64,000 nucleotides of DNA from an uncultured Olleya sp. (GTDB lineage: Bacteria; Bacteroidota; Bacteroidia; Flavobacteriales; Flavobacteriaceae). The stretch is taken from positions 124,001 through 188,000 of the forward strand of contig CANNFD010000007.1 in NCBI GenBank assembly GCA_947503885.1, written 5' to 3'. Of the stretch, positions 9,882 through 17,415 are shown piece by piece. Below the pieces are notes generated by a model that did not search any database, was not told the origin of the DNA, and saw only the letters and a list, made by a program, of their open reading frames with translations. Each line of letters opens with the position of its first letter. The first letter of the stretch is position 1. The position numbers and the translations under genes were made by a program.

Positions 9882-9918
9882 TTGCACTTCCATTGCACTT
9901 ACTATTAAAGTACATTTA
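9882..9918 (+). promoter_or_regulatory. Promoter with TTGCA direct repeat
   Basis: TTGCA-N3-CCATTGCA at 9882-9897 repeats the motif at 3353-3368. It is followed 13 bases later by TACATTTA (9911-9918), one mismatch from TAnnTTTG. The ATG at 9935 lies at a plausible leader distance. It is probably the operator of the metal regulator encoded just upstream. Confidence 0.45.
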
Positions 9919-9934
9919 TCCAAAATTAGAGGAT

Positions 9935-10297
9935 ATGAAGTTTAATACTAAAATACCTAAACATCTAAAACAGGCGTATAACCAAGAATTAAAACAATAC
10001 AGTTTCTGTTTAGAAAATAAGCAGTTTGGTAATGCTTGGTATCATTTAGAACGTAGTCATATAATAGGACAATCTTATCCTATAGAACATACCTATTCAC
10101 ATTGGCTTATGCTAAAGTTTGGATTTAGACAAAAAGATACGAAAGAAGTAATAGGTCAAATAATTAGGTTGCTTGTGGGTGGCTGGAAATCATTTATAAA
10201 TCACGTTCCACTTGGTAATACTGGTGGAGCAAACGTGCCACCATTAAAACGAATGCCTATTCCCAATGACATTGAAAAATTATTAGATATTAAATGA
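9935..10297 (+). CDS. DUF3703 family protein
   Basis: 120 residues from the ATG at 9935; an upstream ATG at 9893 lies inside the operator-promoter region and is less likely. Recognised by AWYHLERSHIIGQSYP, THxxHWLML, the middle EVIGQIIRLL and LGNTGGANVPPLKRMPIP near the end, all features I associate with DUF3703. Several conserved His residues suggest metal binding. Its stop overlaps the start of the P-type ATPase by 4 bases (ATGA), so translation is probably coupled. The family is common next to metal efflux genes; its activity is unknown. Confidence 0.8.
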   Translation: MKFNTKIPKHLKQAYNQELKQYSFCLENKQFGNAWYHLERSHIIGQSYPIEHTYSHWLMLKFGFRQKDTKEVIGQIIRLLVGGWKSFINHVPLGNTGGANVPPLKRMPIPNDIEKLLDIK

Positions 10298-12240
10298 AAA
10301 AAAAGAAAGTCAATTTAAGAGATTTAAAACCAAATTCAGAAGTGCAACACACGCATAATGATGGTCATAATCACGGTAATGGAAGTGCATTCAAAACCTA
10401 CGTGCCTGCAATAATAAGTTTTACAATGCTTATCATTGGTATAGGTTTAGATTATTTTGATGTTTCATTCTTTAAGGATTGGATTCGTATTGCTTGGTAT
10501 GGTATTGCATATCTTCCTGTAGGGTTTCCTGTTGTAAAAGAGGGTTGGATTAGTATTAAAAAAGGTGATGTTTTTACAGAGTTCTTTTTAATGTCTATAG
10601 CAACCATTGGTGCATTTGTTATTGGTGAATATCCCGAAGGTGTTGCAGTAATGCTATTTTATGCAGTAGGCGAATTATTTCAAAGTGCTGCTGTAAATCG
10701 TGCAAAAGGAAATATAAAAGCATTATTAGATGTTAGACCTAAAGAAGCCAATGTATTTCGTGAGGGAGATTATAAAAGTGTTTCGCCTGAAGTTGTCAAT
10801 ATTGGAGAGAAAATTCAAATTCGTGTAGGTGAAAAAATTCCATTGGATGGCATTTTATTATCCGAAAAAGCATCTTTAAATACAGCTGCGTTAACAGGAG
10901 AAAGCAAACCAGATTCCATTCAAAAAGAAGCAAAGGTTTACGCAGGTAGTATTAATTTGGAAAGCGTTATTGAAGTTGAGGTAACCAATAAGTTTGAAGA
11001 CAGTTCTATTGCGAGAATATTAGACTTGGTTCAAAATGCAACAGCACGTAAATCTAAAACAGAATTATTCATCAGACAGTTTGCTCGTATCTACACACCA
11101 ATTGTAGTGTTTTTAGCTATTGGTGTTACTTTTATACCTTACTTTTTTGTAGATGATTATGTGTTTAGAGATTGGTTATACAGAGCATTAATTTTCTTGG
11201 TAATATCTTGTCCTTGTGCGTTAGTGATTTCAATTCCATTAGGATATTTCGGTGGATTGGGAGCAGCTTCAAAAAATGGAATCTTATTTAAAGGTGCTTC
11301 ATTTTTAGATGCAATGACCAAGATAAATACTTTGGTAATGGACAAAACAGGAACCGTTACCAAAGGTGTTTTTAAAATCAAAGAAGTAAAAGCAATTGGT
11401 TGGAATGAAACCGAATTTATGCAATACTTAATGGCGATGGAAGAACAATCCACGCATCCAATTGCTAAAGCCATTTTAGAGTACAAAGCTGAAGGTGAAG
11501 ATTTTGAAGCACAAGACGTTTCTGAAGTTGCAGGTAAAGGTTTAAAAGGCATTGTAAATGGTAAAACAGTTTTAGTAGGTAATAAAGCCTTAATGACTGC
11601 GAATAATATTAATGTTCCAACGGAAACGGAATCTATTGTAGAATCGATAGTGTTGGTAGCAATCGATAATCAATTTGCAGGTTTTGTAGTAATAGCAGAT
11701 GAATTAAAGGAAGATGCAAAAGAAACAATTACTAATTTACATAAAGTAGGCATTAAAAATATTATGATGCTTTCCGGTGATAAAGATTCCATTACGCAAC
11801 AAGTCGCTAAAGAGTTGAACATCGAAAATGCTAAAGGTGGTTTGCTACCAGAAGATAAATTAAACGAAGTTGAAATTTTAAAGAAAAATCCTGAAAACAA
11901 AGTAGCTTTTATAGGTGATGGTATTAATGACGCACCAGTTTTAGCAGCAAGTAACGTTGGTATTGCAATGGGTGGTTTAGGGAGCGATGTAGCTATTGAA
12001 ACAGCAGATGTTATCATTCAAACAGACCAACCTTCAAAAGTAGTAAGAGCCATTAAAATAAGTCGTTCTACACGTAAAATTGTTTGGCAGAATATCATTT
12101 TAGCATTTGGTGTTAAAGTTATTGTCTTAATTTTAGGAGCAGGTGGTTTAGCTACAATGTGGGAAGCAGTTTTTGCAGATGTAGGAGTAGCATTATTAGC
12201 AATTTTAAATGCAGTTAGATTACAACGAATGAGTTGGTAA
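10294..12240 (+). CDS. Heavy-metal P1B-type ATPase, ZntA/CadA-like
   Basis: The 648-aa metal-exporting ATPase begins with a short His-rich tail (HTHNDGHNHGNG) in place of an HMA domain. Motifs in order are TGES (actuator), SCPCALV in the transmembrane metal site (about 303-309), DKTGT with the phosphorylated Asp (about 349), HP in STHPIAK, and GDGINDAP. The CPC motif and the final membrane-helix Asp (FADVGVALLAILNAVRL) fit the P1B-2 group that exports Zn, Cd and Pb rather than Cu. It provides inner-membrane export beside the periplasm-spanning RND pump. Confidence 0.93.
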   Translation: MKKKKVNLRDLKPNSEVQHTHNDGHNHGNGSAFKTYVPAIISFTMLIIGIGLDYFDVSFFKDWIRIAWYGIAYLPVGFPVVKEGWISIKKGDVFTEFFLMSIATIGAFVIGEYPEGVAVMLFYAVGELFQSAAVNRAKGNIKALLDVRPKEANVFREGDYKSVSPEVVNIGEKIQIRVGEKIPLDGILLSEKASLNTAALTGESKPDSIQKEAKVYAGSINLESVIEVEVTNKFEDSSIARILDLVQNATARKSKTELFIRQFARIYTPIVVFLAIGVTFIPYFFVDDYVFRDWLYRALIFLVISCPCALVISIPLGYFGGLGAASKNGILFKGASFLDAMTKINTLVMDKTGTVTKGVFKIKEVKAIGWNETEFMQYLMAMEEQSTHPIAKAILEYKAEGEDFEAQDVSEVAGKGLKGIVNGKTVLVGNKALMTANNINVPTETESIVESIVLVAIDNQFAGFVVIADELKEDAKETITNLHKVGIKNIMMLSGDKDSITQQVAKELNIENAKGGLLPEDKLNEVEILKKNPENKVAFIGDGINDAPVLAASNVGIAMGGLGSDVAIETADVIIQTDQPSKVVRAIKISRSTRKIVWQNIILAFGVKVIVLILGAGGLATMWEAVFADVGVALLAILNAVRLQRMSW

Positions 12241-12359
12241 TTGTCCCCACAACCCAAAACCCAGTTTTTTCGTACCTCAAAATCCTCTGTCTTTTGTGCT
12301 GTTCCGCTCGCCAATGCATAATTGGTTTTATGTCATAATACTTGTATCCAACGCTATAA

Positions 12360-12604
12360 TAGCACATTACTTGTTTTATTTAAAAGTATCTATATAAATA
12401 AATTAGTACAATAAAAAAGCAAAGAGCTATTGCCAACGCTCAAACAACTATTACGCCAAAAAACCAATCCCAAGCTATGTTACATAATAGAAGTTATAGG
12501 AGCAAAAATCCTTTCAATGGTTGCCTACGGCGTTTTATTATATTTTCGTCGCTATAACTGCTATTATGTAAAATATCCGCTATTCCAACGCTCACATCCG
12601 AACT
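12360..12604 (+). repeat. Modular element copy A with 20-bp inverted repeat
   Basis: Order: TAGCACATTACTT (12360-12372), AAAAAAGCAAAGAGCTATTG (12413-12432), an imperfect inverted repeat with arms 12480-12499 and 12552-12571 (19 of 20 positions pair), then TTCCAACGCTCACATCCGAA from about 12583. Copy B has the same order of parts. The whole could fold as a long hairpin. Nature unknown. Confidence 0.55.
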
Positions 12605-12838
12605 TCTAACTACATTTTCAACAAACATTAAACAGTCGAACATTCAAAAGGGTAACGTTAATTTATTATAATATTCGTTATCTCATTCAACTGCACAAAA
12701 CCATCGTTAAGTCCAAGTATTCCTTACCTCAAGTCTTTGTTTGTTTCATTTCGTTAACAAATATTAATGTCCACTTTTCCCCACCACCCAAGAAATAGGA
12801 TATAAAAAAATAGGTTTAGAATATGTAGTAATACGCCA

Positions 12839-12987
12839 TAGCACATTACTTTTTATCGTGCCTCAAAAAAGCAATAAGCTATTGTCTAAAAGTCCTGTAT
12901 AAGTAGCTTGTTTAAATGCTGTTTTATCAAACAACTATTTAAAACGCTACATATACAAACGCTTCATCCAACGCTCAAATACGAACT
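12839..12987 (+). repeat. Modular element copy B with 21-bp inverted repeat
   Basis: Order: TAGCACATTACTT (12839-12851), AAAAAAGCAATAAGCTATTG (12865-12884), an imperfect inverted repeat with arms 12896-12917 and 12937-12957, then ATCCAACGCTCAAATACGAA from about 12966. The stem sequence differs from copy A while the flanking parts are conserved, so base pairing rather than sequence seems to be kept. Confidence 0.55.
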
Positions 12988-13079
12988 GAAACCTATTTTT
13001 TTAAGTGTTAATTCCCCAGAAAAGTTAAAAGTAAATTGAATCAAGTTTAAACCGATTTGAAATATTAAAATAAAAAAAA

Positions 13080-13148
13080 ATGGCAAATATATGTGGCTAC
13101 CTCTGCCAACCGCACAAGGCTATAAAGGTCAAGCCCTACGGGTTTTGA
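13080..13148 (+). CDS. Possible 22-codon leader ORF
   Basis: ATG at 13080 opens a 22-codon frame reading MANICGYLCQPHKAIKVKPY-GF before TGA. Composition is unlike the surrounding AT-rich spacer, and I recall similar CGYPCQPHKAIK peptides recurring in Bacteroidetes accessory DNA. It lies upstream of the DUF6943-like gene. It may be a leader peptide, a conserved nucleotide element translated by chance, or a decayed gene end. Confidence 0.3.
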   Translation: MANICGYLCQPHKAIKVKPYGF

Positions 13149-13321
13149 ATAAAACTTTTTTTCAATACCCTTTTTCTTTTGATTTAGACATTCAACTCAA
13201 AAAACTTTTATCCAAAAACCTTGACAGCCTTACCCACGCCACAACAACTATGGCTATCTTTTTTCTTTTCAAAAAAAATAATGGCGCGAAGCGTAGCGAA
13301 GCAATTTTAAATTGGATAGCT

Positions 13322-13762
13322 ATGTCAACTTTTGAACTAAAAACACACCAAGTCGGAAAGACTTACTCGAACCCTCATTTTTTCATTCTAAACAAAGGTC
13401 TAAACAGCGGAAAACCACTCTTAAAATCCTGTGCTAACTGTTTCGTTGTCACTACTACAACAGAAGAGGTAAAACACACACTTTTTCACTTATCTATGAT
13501 GTTGCAAATAGGCGGTTTTTACGCTTACTATTTAAAAGGTAGTGTTATTCCGTTTATTTCAATAGATGATTGTAGGAACACTTTGAAAAACAGCTACAGC
13601 TCATTGTTTTATGATGCAATTCAGTTGCAAAAACATATTAATATTGTGTCAGCAATTAATAAAAAGGAAAAGGAGCTTCATAAAATTATTTCAAAAATGG
13701 CAGATTTGAAAGTATCATATATCCAAAGTTTATTTTCTAAAATGCAAAAAGAAGCAATCTAA
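13322..13762 (+). CDS. DUF6943-like protein
   Basis: 146 residues from the ATG at 13322. The frame is open upstream to 13091, but that part is low in conserved character and overlaps the small leader frame, so the internal ATG is preferred. Recognisable part: NPHFFILNKGLNSGKPL followed by a Cys pair (SCANCF), then a region with two hydrophobic helices and a Lys-rich C-terminal helix. This matches my memory of DUF6943, a family of Bacteroidetes accessory regions with no known function. The upstream 231 bases include a GCGAAGCGTAGCGAAGC block near 13287. Confidence 0.5.
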   Translation: MSTFELKTHQVGKTYSNPHFFILNKGLNSGKPLLKSCANCFVVTTTTEEVKHTLFHLSMMLQIGGFYAYYLKGSVIPFISIDDCRNTLKNSYSSLFYDAIQLQKHINIVSAINKKEKELHKIISKMADLKVSYIQSLFSKMQKEAI

Positions 13763-13814
13763 AGCAACAAAATCCATATCAAAAGAATAGCATAAAACTT
13801 GCCATATATTTCAG

Positions 13815-13853
13815 CGGAAGGTACAACTTCGTGTTAAGTCCGTACCAAGTCCG
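13815..13853 (+). other. Possible hairpin in leader of DUF6266 gene
   Basis: CGGAAGGTAC (13815-13824) can pair with GTACCAAGTCCG (13842-13853) with a small bulge, giving a GC-rich stem in an AT-rich spacer 35 bases before the DUF6266 start. It may be an RNA leader structure. Weak evidence. Confidence 0.25.
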
Positions 13854-13887
13854 AAGAAAATTATGTTTCATTTAAATTATTTATGTT

Positions 13888-14529
13888 ATGGGTAAAATTG
13901 CTCAAGGTATTTTAGGAGGTCTTTCAGGTAAGGTTGGTAACGTTATCGGTGGAAGCTGGAAAGGAATTGATTACATTAGAATTAAACCTTCAAGTGTAGC
14001 CAATCCAAGAACTGTTGGTCAAGTAAACCAAAGAACCAAGTTTACTGCCACTTTAGAATTTTTACAGGCTGTAAAGCCTTTTATTAAGTTAGGATATAAA
14101 GGGTTAGCTGTTAAGAAAACAGAATTTAATGCTGCAATGTCGTATGTATTGAATAATGCTATTACAGGTACTGAACCTAACTTTGTTGTTGACTATCCGA
14201 ACGCTTTAGTAAGTCGAGGAGGTTTATCTGGTGTGCTAAACCCAACGACTGATTTAGCAACTGCTGGAGAAGTAACGTTTGGTTGGGATGATAACTCTGC
14301 TGAAGGTAACGCAAATGCTACTGACAAGGCGATGTTATTGGTTTACAATCCTTCAAAAAAGGAATCCATTTCTTTACTTGATGGAGCAGACAGAACAGTA
14401 GGTTCTCAAATTATTCCAATCCCAACAACTTATGCAGGAGATACAGTAGAGCTATTTATGGCTTTTATTTCTGCTAATGGTAGTCAAGTATCAAACAGTA
14501 TTTATTTAGGCTCTGGTACAGCTAATTAA
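13888..14529 (+). CDS. DUF6266 family protein
   Basis: The 213-aa protein opens with GKIAQGILGGLSGKVGNVIG and continues with WKGIDYIRIKPSSVANPRTV, the signature I associate with DUF6266, a Bacteroidetes family of unknown function resembling phage-type structural proteins. The C-terminal half is Gly/Ser/Thr-rich and likely beta-structured (DNSAEGNANATDKAMLLVYN). No signal peptide or membrane helix is seen. It is a single gene closed by a strong terminator, and base composition is less AT-biased than its surroundings. A phage-tail-like or secreted role is only a guess. Confidence 0.75.
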   Translation: MGKIAQGILGGLSGKVGNVIGGSWKGIDYIRIKPSSVANPRTVGQVNQRTKFTATLEFLQAVKPFIKLGYKGLAVKKTEFNAAMSYVLNNAITGTEPNFVVDYPNALVSRGGLSGVLNPTTDLATAGEVTFGWDDNSAEGNANATDKAMLLVYNPSKKESISLLDGADRTVGSQIIPIPTTYAGDTVELFMAFISANGSQVSNSIYLGSGTAN

Positions 14530-14550
14530 TGCTTGGTGTTTTTATTTGGA

Positions 14551-14577
14551 AACCGCTCTAATCGAGCGGTTTTTTTT
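14551..14577 (+). terminator. Rho-independent terminator after DUF6266 gene
   Basis: CCGCTC and GAGCGG arms (14553-14558, 14564-14569) are followed by eight T residues. Confidence 0.9.
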
Positions 14578-14954
14578 ATGCTATATTTGTTGCTCTATTT
14601 ATTAATAGTTGTTACTAATCTTCTCTTATTATCCATTTTTTGTATGCTATTTGTTGCCCAAATACAATAGCACCAATGAATACAAGGGTAGTTAAATATT
14701 GTATCGGTAAGTAAGTTTTCTTAAAGTTTGTAATATCTTCTTTACAACGGACAGTTTTATTTGAAAACGTATTTTTTTCTTCTTAAATAAAAGATTATAT
14801 TTATCCTAAACACTATTATAAACAGTTTTGGATTGATTGGATGTAATTGTCTGTTATCTTAGTGTTAAAAAAAAAACTGAACTAACCAAAGAATAATAAC
14901 TGTATAAATTAGTGTGAAAATTTAAAGTATTTATATAGTTACATAAACCAATTT
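14578..14954. other. Intergenic spacer before signalling block
   Basis: About 375 bases without an open frame of note. TATATTTG at 14582-14589 matches the -7 consensus but has no clear upstream element; nothing else stands out. Confidence 0.4.
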
Positions 14955-17402
14955 ATGGAAATAATGTATGCTAACATTTTAATGTTATTAGCCCAATGCG
15001 TTTTTGTAGCGCTATTGATAGTAACATTATTCCGATTAAGATTAGTCTTTGGTCTGGGCGTGTTATGGATAATGTTAGGTGCTTTCCAATTTTTACAAGT
15101 ATTTTTTTCTAATGTATTATTTCTTGAAGTAGCTTCAGGTGTCTCAGTATCTTCTGGGTCTATGGTGCTGTTTACTGGTAGTTTGTTCGCAATATTTTTA
15201 ATTTATATAAGTGAGGGGATTCTAGAAGCTAGAAAAATTTTATATGCTATTTTAGGGACTAATTTTGTTTTAGCATTACTACTATTAATCGGGTGGTGGA
15301 CTATTATTGGTATAGAGGCTAATAATATTTATAATTTAAAGAGTACTTATTTTACACAAAACATTTTGTTCTTATTTATAGGGACACTTATATTAGTATT
15401 GGATGTTTTTATAGCAATCACCCTATATCAATCCTTAATTAAATTTACTAAATCATTGTTTTTTAGGGTGCTATTCACAATGTGTATTGTTATTAGTATA
15501 GATACTATTTTAATCACTATTAGTTTTTATTCTCAAAGTGAAGATTATCAAAATATTCTATTCTCAGGGATGATTTTTAAAAATTTGGCAGCAATTTTAT
15601 ATACTGCTTTTTTTACAATTTATCTAAAATATTTTGAACCTAACTTTAATAAAGAAAAGACTTCAAGTCTTTCTTATTTAGACATTTTCCGCTCATTAAC
15701 TTTTTATAAAAGGTATGAGGGTGCTATTTTAGAATTACAATCACAAAAACAATTAACCTCAAATTTAGAAAGTGTTTTAGATGATATTTCTGATGGTTTT
15801 GTAATCTTAGATGCTAATTGGTGCTACACCTATGTTAATAAAAAAGCAGGAGAAATTATAGAAAGAGATCCTAAAGCTTTAATTGGAAAAAATATCTGGA
15901 ATGAATTTCCCGAAATTGTAAATCAACCTTTTTATAAATTATATTTAAAAGCGTTTAAAACACAACAGACACAATATTTACAAGCATATAATTCGTCCAT
16001 AGATAAATGGTATGAAAATAAAATATATCCTTCAGAAGAAGGAGTAACCGTTTATTTTACAGATATAACAGAAGAAAAAAAGGCAAACTTAGCATTAAAA
16101 GAAAGCGAAAATCATATTAGAACAATTTTAGAAGCCGAGCCAGAATGTATTAAACAATTAGATGCTAACGGAAATTTAATTTATATGAACCCTGCAGGAT
16201 TAGCTATGCTTGAAGTAGATAGTCTAGAAAATGTTAAGGGTAAAAGCATTTTTAATTTTATTAAACCAGATCATTTGTCTGCTTTTAAAAAACAAATCCA
16301 AGAGGTGTTTAACGGTCAGACAGCACAACTAGTATTTGAAATTATTGGACAAAATGGGACTAAAAGATGGTTAGAAACCCACGCAGTGCCTTTAAAAGAT
16401 ATAAAAGATAATATAATTTCTTTACTTGCTGTTACTAGAGATATAACAGATCGTAAAAAGGTTGAAGATCAACTAGTCGAAAACGAAAAGTTATTCCGCC
16501 ATTTAGCATCAAACGCGCCTGTAGGGATCTTTCAAGCAGATAAAGAGGGGGTATGTAATTATGTAAATGAAGAATGGATGGAATATTCCGGCATGTCCTT
16601 TGATCAAGCAATGGACTTTGGTTGGACAAATGCTACCCATCCAGAAGATAAAGAAAGAGTAATAAAAGAGTGGCATCATTTTGTAAAAACAGATGCAGAC
16701 TTTGTTACAGAGTTTAGAGTTTTAAATAAAAACAAACAAGTTATTTGGCTTTCTGTAAAAGCAGTTAAATTGTTAGATGCCCAAAATAATTTATATGGAT
16801 ATATTGGTATAGCTTTAGATGTAACCGATAAAAAAATTGCAGATAAACGTATCATAGAAAGCGAAAATTACCTTAATAAAATAATTAATAACATTGGAGA
16901 CCCTGTTTTTGTTAAAGATGAAAAAAGTCAATTTATAACTGTTAATGATGCATTTTGCGAGATGTTTAACCTGCCTAGAGAAGCAATATTAGGCAACACA
17001 TTAGCAGAGGATGTAAGTCCTGATGAGCAAAAAGTCTTCTTAAAAATAGATAAGCAAGTACTATCAAGTGGTGTCGAAAATATAAATGAAGAAACACTAA
17101 CTATAAGGGAAAATGAAACTAGAATAATATCAACTAAAAAAACTAGATATGTTGATCAAAATGGCGCTAAATTTTTAATTGGTGTAGTTAGAGATATTAC
17201 CGAAAGTAAAAAAGCAGAAATCGAATTAGAAAACCATAAAAATAATTTAGAAGAACTTATTAAATTAAGAACTGAAGAAATAAATTCGAAAAATGATGAA
17301 CTACAACGAATGAACAGATTATTTGTTGGAAGAGAATTAAGAATGATAGAACTTAAAAAACTTATTGAAGAGTTAAAATCAAAAAAACAAAAATTAAATT
17401 AA
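14955..17402 (+). CDS. 7-TM multi-PAS sensor protein without kinase domain
   Basis: 815 residues. Residues 1-230 hold about seven hydrophobic helices, a membrane sensor module. Four PAS domains follow (about 265-375, 380-500, 505-630, 635-755; each ends in a D-I/V-T-E/D motif such as AVTRDITDRKK). The C-terminus is a coiled coil (LEELIKLRTEEINSKNDELQ) ending RELRMIELKKLIEELK, the sequence that normally precedes a kinase in Bacteroidetes sensors. No H-box or ATPase follows: the stop is real and the next gene, 13 bases on, supplies a histidine kinase. It probably signals to that partner. Confidence 0.85.
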   Translation: MEIMYANILMLLAQCVFVALLIVTLFRLRLVFGLGVLWIMLGAFQFLQVFFSNVLFLEVASGVSVSSGSMVLFTGSLFAIFLIYISEGILEARKILYAILGTNFVLALLLLIGWWTIIGIEANNIYNLKSTYFTQNILFLFIGTLILVLDVFIAITLYQSLIKFTKSLFFRVLFTMCIVISIDTILITISFYSQSEDYQNILFSGMIFKNLAAILYTAFFTIYLKYFEPNFNKEKTSSLSYLDIFRSLTFYKRYEGAILELQSQKQLTSNLESVLDDISDGFVILDANWCYTYVNKKAGEIIERDPKALIGKNIWNEFPEIVNQPFYKLYLKAFKTQQTQYLQAYNSSIDKWYENKIYPSEEGVTVYFTDITEEKKANLALKESENHIRTILEAEPECIKQLDANGNLIYMNPAGLAMLEVDSLENVKGKSIFNFIKPDHLSAFKKQIQEVFNGQTAQLVFEIIGQNGTKRWLETHAVPLKDIKDNIISLLAVTRDITDRKKVEDQLVENEKLFRHLASNAPVGIFQADKEGVCNYVNEEWMEYSGMSFDQAMDFGWTNATHPEDKERVIKEWHHFVKTDADFVTEFRVLNKNKQVIWLSVKAVKLLDAQNNLYGYIGIALDVTDKKIADKRIIESENYLNKIINNIGDPVFVKDEKSQFITVNDAFCEMFNLPREAILGNTLAEDVSPDEQKVFLKIDKQVLSSGVENINEETLTIRENETRIISTKKTRYVDQNGAKFLIGVVRDITESKKAEIELENHKNNLEELIKLRTEEINSKNDELQRMNRLFVGRELRMIELKKLIEELKSKKQKLN

Positions 17403-17415
17403 TTAACCTTTTTAT

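Larger units (their letters stand above)
12241..13079. other. Noncoding stretch with modular inverted repeats
   Basis: About 840 bases without a convincing gene. It holds two diverged copies of one modular element, annotated separately, and patches rich in CC dinucleotides (starting 12241 and near 12776). No transposase or integrase remnant was seen in any frame. Confidence 0.5.

Noticed and set aside
9893-9934. Upstream ATG for the DUF3703 gene
   Set aside because: It lies inside the TTGCA operator and -7 region; the ATG at 9935 gives the usual family N-terminus.
12018-12314. Minus-strand ORF over the end of the P-type ATPase
   Set aside because: It is mostly the antisense of the ATPase gene, with no coding features of its own.
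12360-12987. Integron attC sites
   Set aside because: The reverse strand gives GTTGGAT at two places, which fits GTTRRRY, but the other copies do not (GTTGGAA, GTTGGCA), no integron integrase is present, and the paired core sites cannot be assigned. Kept as an unexplained modular repeat.
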